From: Conidiobolus coronatus NRRL 28638
Lineage: Eukaryota; Entomophthoromycota; Entomophthoromycetes; Entomophthorales; Conidiobolaceae
NCBI GenBank assembly: GCA_001566745.1
Contig: KQ964440.1
Coordinates: 131,212-195,211, forward strand
Direction of reading: 5' to 3'
DNA: 64,000 bases
Below, one piece after another: positions 10,820 through 20,499 of the stretch. Within the stretch, counting starts at the first letter, position 1. Each line of letters begins with the position of its first letter. The position numbers and the translations under genes are program-made. Under the pieces are notes generated by a model, which had not been told where the DNA came from, searched no databases, and was given only the letters and a program-made list of their open reading frames with translations.

Positions 10820-11919
10820 TACAGATATTAAGCACCAGTCTATAGTTACAATTGTTTGTCAATAATACATATTTTTGTATTGATTATTTTTCAATTTATA
10901 TAAAAGTAATAAAAGTTTAGAGGTGAGTCAATGGATTGTGTGTTTGAATAGCGCTGATATAGAATGTTTGATATGATATAACGTTAAAGTTGATATTGGT
11001 GACGGTTATTATCGGGTGGTGTGTAAAGGCGATTAACAATTAAATAATTTAATGCCTAATCAGCCAAACATTGAAAAATGAAGGTTTCTCAAGCATCAAT
11101 AACTGGACTGCTGTTACCTCCACTTTCCCAGCATCGAAGAGATTAACTGGGTAAGATATGCTATTAGTGTACTCCGTATTGAACTAGACGTTAATTATAC
11201 CATACGATTCAATGCTTATCGTAAAAGGTGAAATAATACCCCCCTAGGCCTATGGACAGGTTTATTGTATTTAAATCCTTAGCACACTTCTGTCATCCAA
11301 GAATACCTGGGCTTACCGGAGCTGGTTATTCGCGTGTTATTGGCTGATATTTAAGAACTGCGCAATTAACAAGGGTGCCAAGAGTAAGACTACACTATTA
11401 TTTTACGTCTTTAAAACTATTTGCACAGGTTTGATGCTTATCTATAGAGACAATAACAGTATCATTTTTATGAAATGTAATATCCACAATAGCTTCTTCA
11501 TATTTTTAGTCTTTTTTACAAAGTAATTTTATAATAGAATAAATTTTATTTTTACATGTGATATTTTGGTGATTTTAATACCCTCTACTATTCCATACAC
11601 TTCAAGCTTGCTTGACTCCGGTGCACTAACTTTAGTAATCTGTTCTTGTCGTTGTATTTTCTTAAATCCATTTCTTATGGTGTTATACTGATTTATTTTA
11701 TTCAGTATTGTTAGTTAAAGCCCCTATCCCACCCTCGTAATCAATATTGCCCAACAGAATGGTAGTTAAAGTAACTGGTATCATTGCTCTTGTGCTTTTT
11801 AAAAAGTATATGTAATCGAGCAGAATTCAAAGTGGTAATTTTTTTCTATTCGCCACAATACTGATTACTACCGCTTTAATATCAACTAGTTAATACAGAC
11901 TGGGTTTTATATATTTTTA
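10820..11919. other. Region without recognisable genes
   Basis: AT-rich and stop-dense on both strands. Around 11080-11150 the plus strand has a short open stretch (NEGFSSINNWTAVTSTF) that may be coding debris. Confidence 0.25.
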
Positions 11920-12375
11920 TTACATTAAATCATTTGTCCAATTGGCTGCTTGAATTTCAACATCTATTTCGCGTCTTTGTTTAGCTATTTTATCAATCTT
12001 TTTACGCATAGAGGGGATATCAACAGTTGAAATATTTAATATTTCGGTTTTGCTATACCGATCTACTGTAGAATTAGCATGGTTAGAAATTGATATAAGT
12101 ATTCCATGGAGCCTTTGTAGAGTATCTCGCTTAGCAATTGCGGTTGTCAAAGTCAGCCCACTTTCTGTCTTTACATTTAAATTAGTAGTGTTAATCTTGA
12201 TAATTAGTTCTTCAAGTTCATTTAGTTTATCGTGCAATTCCAACATTAAAACATCTGGGTTTTCAGCTGGGATTGTACCTTCTTGAACCAAGGAATTATT
12301 GACTATTCTACCCTTAATCTCATTAATTGATTTATCAAGATCAGCTCGCAATATTAATGCTTCAGCTAGCTTCAT
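11920..12375 (-). CDS. DIP1984 family protein (DUF6847, 'septicolysin'-annotated family)
   Basis: Complete 151-residue protein, close to the usual length of the DIP1984 family. Family hallmarks visible here are the start MKLAEALILRADL, then GRIVNNSLVQEGTIPAENP, KINTTNL, GLTLTTAIAKRD, and the end IQAANWTNDLM. The fold is helical coiled-coil, without signal peptide or membrane segment. The family is mainly bacterial and its biochemical role is not established; some members carry the label septicolysin, which should not be taken as proof of toxin activity. The gene is intronless, starts at the first ATG and has no stops or frameshifts. In a fungal background this suggests acquisition from bacteria. 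It is followed downstream by non-coding DNA and preceded by Ty3/gypsy debris. Confidence 0.85.
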   Translation of the reverse strand: MKLAEALILRADLDKSINEIKGRIVNNSLVQEGTIPAENPDVLMLELHDKLNELEELIIKINTTNLNVKTESGLTLTTAIAKRDTLQRLHGILISISNHANSTVDRYSKTEILNISTVDIPSMRKKIDKIAKQRREIDVEIQAANWTNDLM

Positions 12376-12479
12376 TTAAGTTGTATTTTTAAATTTAGAT
12401 TTAATTATTATTAAATATTTACGTTTTCCTTTCAAAAAATCTAAGTATAATACTGCAGTGTTTCTATCATTTGAGTATT

Positions 12480-12830
12480 CGTTCTTGGGTTATCGAGTAA
12501 ATTGTGGAGTTTTTTGGCACTTTCCATCAATTAAGTTGTTTACATGGTCGGCATCGGAGTGTTCAGGGAGTTCACCAGCAAGGTCTTTGGAGAACACTTT
12601 ATGGAATTGTTGACACGGTTCTGGAATCTCTGGTAACTCAGTTTCAGACATAATATAACTTGTTTAATTCCATTTCTATAAAAGGAATTTTAACAGGTTC
12701 GGCAGGAGTTTGAGGTATCATAATTTGTCGCCTTTTAAAATCAATACATGGATATATAAAAATTTGAGTCCTCCAGTATCAATTATACATTGTAATTGAA
12801 TGTTACCAACTATTGCCTCAATGAACATGT
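12480..12830 (-). mobile_element. Ty3/gypsy retrotransposon remnant: protease and start of reverse transcriptase
   Basis: Reading the minus strand, about 12827-12718 gives FIEAIVGNIQLQCIIDTGG, matching the retroviral-type aspartic protease active-site block with IDTGG in place of the usual DTGA/DSGA. Separately, 12654-12485 gives FHKVFSKDLAGELPEHSDAD followed by HVNNLIDG, the conserved region just before the Ty3/gypsy reverse transcriptase. The rest of pol, the LTRs and any primer site are absent. It is a short dead remnant. Confidence 0.75.
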
Positions 12831-13395
12831 GCGATACAGGGTAAGTAGTTTGATCAAGGATGGTGGCCAATAATGTGTTTTCATGTGAATTTGTTTGACT
12901 AGAGGAAGTTGAGTTGGGAGAGGCATTGGATTGATTTTGTGGGGATAGTCTGCGATTTCCATTGATACATGTAAGGGGTTATTAATGGTCACTTGGGATT
13001 GTTTTTCATCTGACGTTTTCTCGGCAAAGTAATTTACAATTGGTTTAAGTGTGCTCCATAGCATAAAAAGCAATAGGATCATTATCAGTGTATAACGGTA
13101 GACAAGAATCCAATAAATGATTGCTACAAAAGAGGTGGGGGAGATTTCAATGCCTAACTTCTGGAGAATAAAGCGGAACATACTGTCGAGGCCATCCAGA
13201 TAAGAGTTGAATTTTGGCTCGCAAAATACTCAGATCCTTGACATCTCCAGTATTCTCTGTAAAATTATATGGGGAGCCATGATCCTCCAGATTGTCATTT
13301 ATCACTAAAGATAGCACCATCCAGTTAATTGGATTCTTGGTATTTTGGAAACTTGATCGGTTGAAAACTGTGTTTGAGCAGCATAGCCTCGGCAT
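12810..13395 (-). pseudogene. Single-pass membrane protein gene, frameshifted
   Basis: Two minus-strand frames (13395-13147 and 13181-12810) overlap around codons that read as a continuing helix in the second frame (MFRFILQKLGIEI). The second frame has a strong membrane segment (FVAIIYWILVYRYTLIMILL) followed by a polar Pro-rich tail. The first frame starts MPRLCCSNTVF. A single frameshift near 13200, or an intron, would connect them. The 3' end runs into the Ty3/gypsy protease remnant, so it may have been part of that element's gag-side ORF or a separate gene. No family recognised. Confidence 0.35.
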
Positions 13396-13985
13396 AGCCC
13401 CGTAAGACCGACTGATTAGAGGGAGGGAACGAGGTTACTTGTAACGGAGTGAATTGACTGTATATAGATAGAAGATGACTTCTGCTGCGGGTTAGTAAAG
13501 AGTCAAATAGATATTATTTAAAAGATATCCAGTAATAAAAAATAATGACTATTATATTGCCCCTCTATCCCTTTAGCGACCAGGAGATGATGACAAAGAA
13601 GTGAATTTATAGTTTATCAATTGATTATCAGAATGCATACAACTAGAATAATAGAAATAATACACTAATAATAGTAGATTGTCTTTAATCCGTGAGGTCT
13701 AAGGGGCTACCGCACTACTCGAAGAGTCATCAGGGCTTTAGCCTATAGGGCCCCGCTGGTCACTCTACAACTTTAACTAGCCCGAAGGGTCATTTAACTT
13801 TCCCTAGCCCCCGAAGGGTCACTGGACTTTGATGAAACTTTCTTAAGTTTCTATAGGCCCTGCAGGTTCCCCCCCTTATGACAACCTCGTGTCCAATCTC
13901 CGATTGTCCATCTAGTTGAGTTTAGGGATATCTAGAGTTCGACAAGGGCTGCGCAATAAAGCTGTCTAACCTTAACTCCCTCGAA
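13396..13985. other. Intergenic region with repeated CCCGAAGGGTCA-like motif
   Basis: No gene is visible. Between 13715 and 13825 the motif GAAGGGTCA (or CGAAGAGTCA) occurs three times, spaced 40-65 bases apart, in a locally GC-richer stretch with C-runs. The motif GAAGGGTCC recurs near 18730. No RNA gene identified. Confidence 0.35.
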
Positions 13986-13989
13986 ACTT

Positions 13990-14467
13990 TAGCAAAGAAG
14001 AAGATTAAAATATGAATTGTTGAGGTAATTCTGTAAAGAGAGTAGGATCTCATACGTTGGAAAATAGCACGTTGCATACCAAGACGATGAGCGACTTCCT
14101 TAGCAATAATCAATTGATCACCAGTAATCATCTTAACATCAACACCATATTCGTGGCAACGACGGACAGTATCAGCGGAATCGGGACGAGGAGGATCTAA
14201 GAGGGAAATCATACCAACTAAATGCCATTCATCGGGCTTACCAGGGAAAGTACGAGCAACACCGAGAGCACGGAGACCACGGCCAGCAAGATCGTTGACA
14301 GCATGGACGGCTTCATCGTGACCACCAACTAACTTGATCATGGTAGGAGGAGCACCCTTGGAAACTTTGAAGGATTCGTTGGATTCCAAATGGACAACAG
14401 TAGCTTGAGTACGCTTAGAGGTAGGGTTGAAGGGCATGAAAGAGGTAACCTTGTATCCGGGAATANN
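13990..14467 (-). pseudogene. PMA1: Plasma-membrane P3A-type H+-ATPase fragment with internal deletion
   Basis: P-type proton pumps energise the plasma membrane of fungi and plants. The minus strand reads from the gap edge through the nucleotide-binding domain (FMPFNPTSKRTQATVV, SKGAPPTMIKL) into the start of the P domain (LDPPRPDSADTVRRC, VKMITGDQLIIAKEVAHRLG). Directly after GMQRAIF the frame jumps, without a stop, to QRMRSYSLYRITSTIHILIF, which belongs about 100 residues further on at the M5 helix. The GDGVNDAP hinge is therefore missing, and the protein could not cycle. Past 13990 the frame is unrelated. The upstream part (DKTGT site, M1-M4) would lie in the assembly gap. Confidence 0.85.
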
Positions 14468-15392
14468 NNNNNNNNNNNNNNNNNNNNNNNNNNNNNNNNN
14501 NNNNNNNNNNNNNNNNNNNNNNNNNNNNNNNNNNNNNNNNNNNNNNNNNNNNNNNNNNNNNNNNNNNNNNNNNNNNNNNNNNNNNNNNNNNNNNNNNNNN
14601 NNNNNNNNNNNNNNNNNNNNNNNNNNNNNNNNNNNNNNNNNNNNNNNNNNNNNNNNNNNNNNNNNNNNNNNNNNNNNNNNNNNNNNNNNNNNNNNNNNNN
14701 NNNNNNNNNNNNNNNNNNNNNNNNNNNNNNNNNNNNNNNNNNNNNNNNNNNNNNNNNNNNNNNNNNNNNNNNNNNNNNNNNNNNNNNNNNNNNNNNNNNN
14801 NNNNNNNNNNNNNNNNNNNNNNNNNNNNNNNNNNNNNNNNNNNNNNNNNNNNNNNNNNNNNNNNNNNNNNNNNNNNNNNNNNNNNNNNNNNNNNNNNNNN
14901 NNNNNNNNNNNNNNNNNNNNNNNNNNNNNNNNNNNNNNNNNNNNNNNNNNNNNNNNNNNNNNNNNNNNNNNNNNNNNNNNNNNNNNNNNNNNNNNNNNNN
15001 NNNNNNNNNNNNNNNNNNNNNNNNNNNNNNNNNNNNNNNNNNNNNNNNNNNNNNNNNNNNNNNNNNNNNNNNNNNNNNNNNNNNNNNNNNNNNNNNNNNN
15101 NNNNNNNNNNNNNNNNNNNNNNNNNNNNNNNNNNNNNNNNNNNNNNNNNNNNNNNNNNNNNNNNNNNNNNNNNNNNNNNNNNNNNNNNNNNNNNNNNNNN
15201 NNNNNNNNNNNNNNNNNNNNNNNNNNNNNNNNNNNNNNNNNNNNNNNNNNNNNNNNNNNNNNNNNNNNNNNNNNNNNNNNNNNNNNNNNNNNNNNNNNNN
15301 NNNNNNNNNNNNNNNNNNNNNNNNNNNNNNNNNNNNNNNNNNNNNNNNNNNNNNNNNNNNNNNNNNNNNNNNNNNNNNNNNNNNNNNNNNNN
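14468..15392. other. Assembly gap (run of N)
   Basis: 925 undetermined bases. Open frames spanning it are artefacts. Its left edge is inside the H+-ATPase fragment; its right edge does not obviously continue that gene. Confidence 0.99.
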
Positions 15393-15576
15393 CAAAGAAG
15401 GTTATAATTCCAGTTATACGAGGAGACTAATCCGTTTATGAGCACGCTGAAGAAAACGATGTCATAATAGCGATTAGACCACCATCATTATGGGCAGGAA
15501 ACGTACAACCTATGATGGTAAAATTCTGGGATAGAACGTGTATTGGCTTCTGCCCCGAAAATTGTGAAGAATATCA

Positions 15577-15624
15577 TGCTGATTTCCAGGGAAATCTTTA
15601 AAGCTACTCTGTAGCTGCTGATTT
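15577..15624 (+). repeat. 48-base repeat, copy 1
   Basis: Identical, in inverse orientation, to 20129-20176. It begins and ends with TGCTGATTT and contains the near-palindrome GATTTCCAGGGAAATC (two 7-base arms with a 2-base centre). The flanks of the two copies differ. A diverged relative of the first half, GCTGATTTCTAGGAAATC, occurs at about 26030. Confidence 0.8.
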
Positions 15625-15852
15625 TGACTGCAGTAGTGGTTTTGTTATGACAGCGGAGCAGGCTATCTTTTGTAGCATTGGTATAGAGGATAGTGGAGGG
15701 AACGAAAATCTCGATCTTAACCAACAAACCGGATTGGAAAGATTTATTGAACTAGTAAACTCTAACAATCACATTTACTTAGAATAGCTCTTTTTATATA
15801 TAAAATTTGAATTAGTATTGGTGTGGTTAAACTTGTCTACTTTTCTGTGAAA

Positions 15853-17004
15853 ATGTCGCAGAGTTCCGTTTTTTCGGTGATTCCTAATTCTTCTTACACT
15901 TTTCCGTCTATGTTTGAGTTACATTCTTCTTTAAATCCTAAAGGATTGGAACACACCTTCGTTCATTTGAAAACAAGCCCCGATGCTCTTGAACAAGGTC
16001 TGGTACTACATGGAATGAATAATACAACTGCTTTTTGGTCATCTCGTAGATATCGTTTGGGAAGATATCGAAAATCTAGCCATTTTGTTTGGAAGTCAAT
16101 CCCTCATCTTATTTTTATTCAATTTTTTAAAGTTCAACTTTTATTAGAAAATATTTCGACCAGGTTTTGTTCAACTTGTCAAAATGAAAATCATTCTCAG
16201 GCGGCCAATGTGGAATCCCTTACTACTTTACAGGAGCAACTTTCTATTTATCCTATTCATTTGTGGATTTCCAGGCCCGTCAATAATAGAATGATTCTTC
16301 CTTACGCAGCTGCTTTACAGTCTTTCATTGGTGCCTTTTTTCTAGTTTTAGGAACTTTATTTAGTCTATTTCGAATTACATCTGATCTTGTCTCCATCAG
16401 TCTCCTTGCTGTTGGGGGTCTCTTTCTACTCTTTTCAACTTTCTTTCATTACCTTGCTGTGGTTAATTGCCAAATCGACATTGACCATTCTTTCTTTTTT
16501 CCTTTACTTTCACAGCTTCCCTCTTTGAAGCAGATTTCTCGGTTTGTCTTGAGCATTCGATTTTTCGATTGGCTTCCAAAACGCTTAGATTATTGGGCTA
16601 GCATTTTGGGTTTAATTGGATTCACCCTTTTCAACATAGTTATTCTTACTCGAATGTCATTTCTTTCATTTTCAAATGTCATTCCAACGTTACTTAATGA
16701 AATATTAGCCTATGTTTTTGGTTTAACTGGTTGTCTGCTCTCCTTTACTAATTACTTGTACATTGTGGAAATTTCTCATTCCTGGGTCGTTAAATGGCGT
16801 CCTCGTTCTTTTAGTTTTTGGGTCATTTCCTTTTACTTTTTAGGCACCCTCCTACTGACAACAGCAGCAATTTTTGACATTCAAACTATACTTCGTCCCA
16901 ATATGTATCAAGTGGAAGTTGGATGGCTGCTGTTTTTGTCAAGCGCTGTCACTCTTATAGGAGCCTACATTGGAATCCTTGAATTATCAAATAATCATAT
17001 GTAG
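15853..17004 (+). CDS. Multi-pass integral membrane protein, 383 aa
   Basis: Complete, intronless and undamaged. The frame is open from GTG 15823, but the first ATG is at 15853 (MSQSSVFSVIPNSSYTF...), which I take as the start. The first 150 residues are soluble, with Trp- and Arg-rich blocks (TTAFWSSRRYRLGRYRKS). After residue 165 there are about seven hydrophobic helices in pairs (LQSFIGAFFLVLGTLFSLF, SISLLAVGGLFLLFSTFFHY, ASILGLIGFTLFNIVIL, ILAYVFGLTGCLLSF, and three more to the C-terminus). The layout, a long cytosolic N-terminus then a helical bundle ending GAYIGILEL, resembles uncharacterised fungal integral membrane proteins. T-rich codon use differs from the A-rich ORFs around it. Function unknown. 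Confidence 0.7.
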   Translation: MSQSSVFSVIPNSSYTFPSMFELHSSLNPKGLEHTFVHLKTSPDALEQGLVLHGMNNTTAFWSSRRYRLGRYRKSSHFVWKSIPHLIFIQFFKVQLLLENISTRFCSTCQNENHSQAANVESLTTLQEQLSIYPIHLWISRPVNNRMILPYAAALQSFIGAFFLVLGTLFSLFRITSDLVSISLLAVGGLFLLFSTFFHYLAVVNCQIDIDHSFFFPLLSQLPSLKQISRFVLSIRFFDWLPKRLDYWASILGLIGFTLFNIVILTRMSFLSFSNVIPTLLNEILAYVFGLTGCLLSFTNYLYIVEISHSWVVKWRPRSFSFWVISFYFLGTLLLTTAAIFDIQTILRPNMYQVEVGWLLFLSSAVTLIGAYIGILELSNNHM

Positions 17005-17155
17005 GCGAATGTGACTATTTAAGCAATTAAACTATTTCTAAAAATTATAAGGATTTAATTAATTTACCAAGGTTTCTATTTTAGATGATGTAGCTTGAAA
17101 TACTAAATAATATTAGTTTTGAGACATAGAAATTAAGTAACAAACACTAAACAGT

Positions 17156-17548
17156 TTATTGACAAACTGAAGGGAATTCGATACTTTCACTAAAGCGACT
17201 AAATAGTCCAGGATTTTGCTTCAGCAAATCACATACTTCATGAGCATATCCAGCCAGAATAATTACAAGTTTGCCTTGGAACTGCGGCTTACTTAGCTGA
17301 TTTACTATTTCGTCGAATGCTTCGCTATTAAATCGATTAAGTTGTGGATTAAGGCGATAGAATTCATTAGTACAACTTGGAGTTATAAACTTAGTTTTCT
17401 GAGGTCCTATCTCAGCTATTGTATCCGTAAGACAGTCTGTAGGTATGATGCTGCATATTGTTGGCCCTTCATCTACTCTAGTGGTCTCAATTTTGTCTGC
17501 CATCTTATTGCACTCTACGCAAATCTTAGGGGTCTTGGCCTTACACAT
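17156..17548 (-). pseudogene. CbbX/SpoVK-type AAA+ ATPase, C-terminal fragment
   Basis: Near the end the minus-strand frame reads EAFDEIVNQLSKPQFQGKLV, then IILAGYAHEVCDLLKQNPGL and FSRFSESIEFPS. This is the sensor-1 and arginine-finger region of CbbX/SpoVK-type AAA+ domains, which in fungi occur in long multi-domain proteins of unclear role. The Walker A and B motifs are absent. The N-terminal 70 residues have a CxxC-type start (CKAKTPKICVECNK) and no match. The frame ends six residues after the family block, so the domain is truncated on both sides. Confidence 0.65.
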
Positions 17549-17637
17549 CGTAGTTGGTAGTTTGTATTATAGAGATAGTTTGTTCTCCTGATACCACATG
17601 GCAACGTACGTTGCGGTGGGTACTGCTATGCTGCAAG

Positions 17638-18009
17638 ATGTCTTCTTCAAAATTACTCCCACAACTCAACTTCGATGTAGTAGGACATATAGTAGAATAC
17701 CTACCACTCAGTCAGGTATACACAGTTGCGCATCAATTTGTATTTAATAAGGAACAATCTAAAAGTATATTGCCCCATAGAACAAGTCCTATTGTACTGT
17801 TCAGCAAACTACTGAGTGATGTGCATAGACTTCTTTACTACATGGACACCAGGAGCTGTTGGTTATATGGATCGAGGGTAGCCGACTACTTTGTACCTGG
17901 GTCTTGCAGTAGTAACTCAGACTGGAACTTTATGACCGGTAATAAAGTCGATTTTGTACTGAACCAACTGCCGTACAATGTATGGTTATTTCATTTTTCT
18001 CTATTGTGA
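17638..18009 (+). pseudogene. F-box-like / nucleotidyltransferase-like protein, N-terminal fragment
   Basis: Starting at ATG 17638, the protein begins with an F-box-like helix pair (LLPQLNFDVVGHIVEYLPL). About 75 residues later it carries SCWLYGSRVADYFVPGSCSS followed by NSDWNF. The GSRxxxYFxPG...SDWDF pattern is known from fungal proteins where a nucleotidyltransferase-fold segment follows an F-box-like start. The first catalytic-type acidic position appears as SDWN rather than SDWD, so activity is doubtful. The frame ends shortly after, at the point where kinesin sequence begins on the other strand, indicating a rearrangement breakpoint near 17990. Confidence 0.5.
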
Positions 18010-18594
18010 TACCAAGTTCCTCCAAAGCTTTTTCACGCTCTTGTTGAATCTTTTCAGTATTTTTAAGTTTATTCGTAATCTGCTGGTGAAATAGCTGCAA
18101 TTATAGCAGGTTTTGAGTTACCATGTAATAAATTATGAGTAAATTAGCAATTAAATAAGTTTCTTTTAATAAACTTACTGAATCACGGTACGGAATAAAT
18201 ATATCCACCTTCTTCTTTCCTTTCTTAGAAGCAGCTGAGGATTGATCAGCTAAAGCAGAAATAACTTTACTGAGGGTGGTGAGTGATTTGTTAATATTAG
18301 CTTCCCCTTTAATCGAACACCAGTTGCACCAGTTGCACCAGTGGAGTTGGCACCAGGATCGGATCTGGTCATCGTTAGGAGAATAGTAAATACTGCATGG
18401 GATCTAGAAGAGGTAGCATTCATATTTGTAGGAGCTATAGTCCTTGCTTTATTACCCTCATCCATTAAATCTTCTACATATGAACCAAGTGCTGGATGTT
18501 CTCTAACTTTTTCACAATAAATTTCCATAAGAAACTTGAATGTTATAGGTAAGGTGAGGGTCGTCATTATTATTAATACTATCAAATAATTCAA
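18010..18594 (-). pseudogene. Kinesin-3 (KIF1/Unc-104 type) motor fragment with several internal deletions
   Basis: On the minus strand, kinesin-3 blocks appear in the correct order but with pieces missing: [20 protein letters not shown], then directly [20 protein letters not shown] and [11 protein letters not shown] (switch I region). Next come [19 protein letters not shown] and [10 protein letters not shown], then GTAAGT at an intron donor. After an interval come [17 protein letters not shown], and finally KNTEKIQQEREKALEELG, which matches the neck region before the FHA domain. The P-loop is absent. The jump EDL to MDEGNKAR keeps frame. A GATGATG repeat lies between switch I and the NKSL block. 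Clear pseudogene by deletion. Confidence 0.8.
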
Positions 18595-18979
18595 CGCAAG
18601 TTAGCGGTATAAGACCTTTATCTTCACCATATCCAAACTAAAATAAAAGTATTATACCCTTCAAAGGCGTGGTTAAGTAAACTTATACCTACATCGTTGA
18701 ATACGGCAGCTTGGCATGCGTAGTTGGGGTCTGAAGGGTCCGAAGCGGACCAGTAACTTCTATCGAAGGCAAAAGTCTTAGGTGCATTATCCTCTTACCC
18801 ATTTAATTACAGTAGCCAATAGCTACAAATTGAAGTGTTCTTTAGTTATTAAATGATAATACAAAAAGTACTAGTGTACTGCAATTGGGTATATCATAAC
18901 CTTAATATTTTCCATTATACCAGGCTGCCAGAGTAGGTGCGACCTTACGAGTTCTATCAGCTTTAAACAAGGCTTAATC
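18595..18979. other. Region without recognisable genes
   Basis: AT-rich and stop-dense. It lies between the kinesin fragment and the Ty3/gypsy integrase remnant. Confidence 0.25.
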
Positions 18980-19292
18980 GGAGTCAACAAGTTAAATATT
19001 AGGTTTAATTAATGAAGTGGAAGAATGGTTCTTGAATCTATGATAACAAAGATATACCGATTACCCGCAGCAGTGGTTGGTAGCGGACCTAGAAAATCTA
19101 CCCCTATTTTTCAAAAATGTAATTGGCAGGGATTGTGTACAATTTCCGAGCTTGAGCTTTGCCTTGGTTTTGTTGACAAACTGGGCATCTGGAAACTACA
19201 AGGGCGGCGGTATCCAGTTGATTAGGCCAGTAGTAGTTTTTTCGTAGAATTTCTGTAAGTTTTTCGAACCTGTGCCCGCTGATATATTGAAA
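18980..19292 (-). mobile_element. Ty3/gypsy retrotransposon remnant: integrase
   Basis: The minus strand reads GHRFEKLTEILRKNYYWP, then SRCPVCQQNQGKAQARKLY: the HHCC zinc-binding domain of a Ty3/gypsy integrase. After a frameshift it continues VDFLGPLPTTAAGNRYIFVI followed by IDS, the start of the catalytic core with the first Asp of the DDE triad. Stops and the frameshift show it is dead. Its relation to the protease remnant at 12480-12830 is unknown. Confidence 0.8.
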
Positions 19293-19464
19293 TTAAGAAT
19301 TTGGATGGAGAAGTTAGCCCTATAAAAAATAATTAAATATAATTAAACTTACGTAATACCTCAAAATGAGTACACCAGGCCAAAAAAAGAGAAAACTTCG
19401 ATATAATGTTGACTACTAAGCCTATTATTTGAGCACCAAATAGGTAGGTTAAAGGAGAAGGTTT

Positions 19465-19707
19465 ATGAAAGATTCCAACGATACCAACATTATATCTAAT
19501 AATTATAATAGTACTGTATATGGATTCATGACTATAGGAGATAGTTGGCAGATGGTAATATATGATGGCAAGCAATTTCAAAAGTCAGAAGAGTTTAAAG
19601 TAATGTTTGGGACAATGGAACAAGACAAAGAACGTTGGATGAAAGATTTCTCAATAATAGTAGACTGTATATATTATGCTTTAAGTCAACAAACAAAGTC
19701 AATATAG
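19465..19707 (+). CDS. Short ORF resembling C-terminal part of fungal nuclease-like/Crinkler-type proteins
   Basis: 80 codons from ATG to TAG. The product reads [20 protein letters not shown], then [20 protein letters not shown]. In fungal restriction-nuclease-fold effector-like proteins a similar strand pattern (YGfvT.G..W.m..ydg) follows the catalytic core, so this may be the C-terminal piece of another member of the nuclease-like expansion. No catalytic residues are present. This is recognition from memory of a pattern. Confidence 0.35.
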   Translation: MKDSNDTNIISNNYNSTVYGFMTIGDSWQMVIYDGKQFQKSEEFKVMFGTMEQDKERWMKDFSIIVDCIYYALSQQTKSI

Positions 19708-19719
19708 TTCAATACATGG

Positions 19720-20496
19720 GTTTACAATAAAACTACAGAATCTAACTTCCTCAAAGGAAAGTTGCCGGCATATCACCTTTAGAGGCCTAATGAAAATATG
19801 TACGTTTTTAGTATATTGTGCCTGTGTATCCAGCGGTCCATGATATTGGATGACTTCCTTAATACCTTCTTCCTTGAAACGTAATGTTTCAGCACGGACT
19901 ACGGGAGAGTTAGCCAAGAACAATCTAAGAGCATCAGAACCATAGTTGTTGATGACTTTAAGAGTATCAAGGTAATTCTTCAAACGCTTACTCATCTTCT
20001 TACCATCACTAGCTAAGACCATACCGTTAACAATCAAGTTCTTGAATGGAGGCTCGTCGAATAAGTGAGTAGAAATAACAAGAAGGGTATAGAACCAGCC
20101 TCTAGTTTGATCTAAGCCTTCAGCAACGAAATCAGCAGCTACAGAGTAGCTTTAAAGATTTCCCTGGAAATCAGCAGGGAAACTAGCCTTGAATTTGGCT
20201 TCTTTTTCGAAAGAATAATGTTGTTGAGCATAAGGCATACTAGCAGATTCATTAACGGGGCAAGGTAAGAAACCATCTGATTCAATAATTCCATTAGCAA
20301 TACAAGCTCTGTAATCGTCTTCACCAAAAGCAGGAGCTTGGAGGACAATACCAGTACCGTTTTCGTCGGAAACGTAGTCATCAGCAATAACTCTCCAAGC
20401 ACTGTGCCCAAGTTGGGGGTTGAAGTAGTCGAAAAGAGGGACGTTTTTCAATCCAACGAGATTAGCACCAGGAATCTTTTCGAGAACTTGGAACAA
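19720..20496 (-). pseudogene. ILS1: Cytosolic isoleucyl-tRNA synthetase fragment, deleted and interrupted
   Basis: IleRS charges tRNA-Ile. The minus strand holds part of the editing domain (WRVIADDYVSDENGTGIVLQ, APAFGEDDYRACIANGII), then a jump to MPYAQQHYSFE and FPADF. A 39-base insertion with a TAA follows, then [38 protein letters not shown] (the KMSKS-type signature is KMSKR, as in eukaryotic IleRS) and [16 protein letters not shown]. The order and strand are right, but most of the editing and catalytic region between them, the HIGH motif and the anticodon domain are gone. The insertion at 20129-20176 keeps frame but adds the stop. Confidence 0.85.
20129..20176 (-). repeat. 48-base repeat, copy 2, inside the IleRS fragment
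   Basis: Inverse copy of 15577-15624. On the coding strand the IleRS reading ...FPADF is followed by CAGGGAAATCTTTAAAGCTA and eight more bases, then CTGCTGATTTC is repeated before VAEGLDQ. An 11-base direct repeat therefore flanks a 28-base spacer. Removing one unit of 39 bases would restore [16 protein letters not shown], the normal IleRS order. Confidence 0.75.
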
Positions 20497-20499
20497 TAA

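Noticed and set aside
14390..15445. Long open frames across the N run on both strands
   Set aside because: They exist only because N codons contain no stops.
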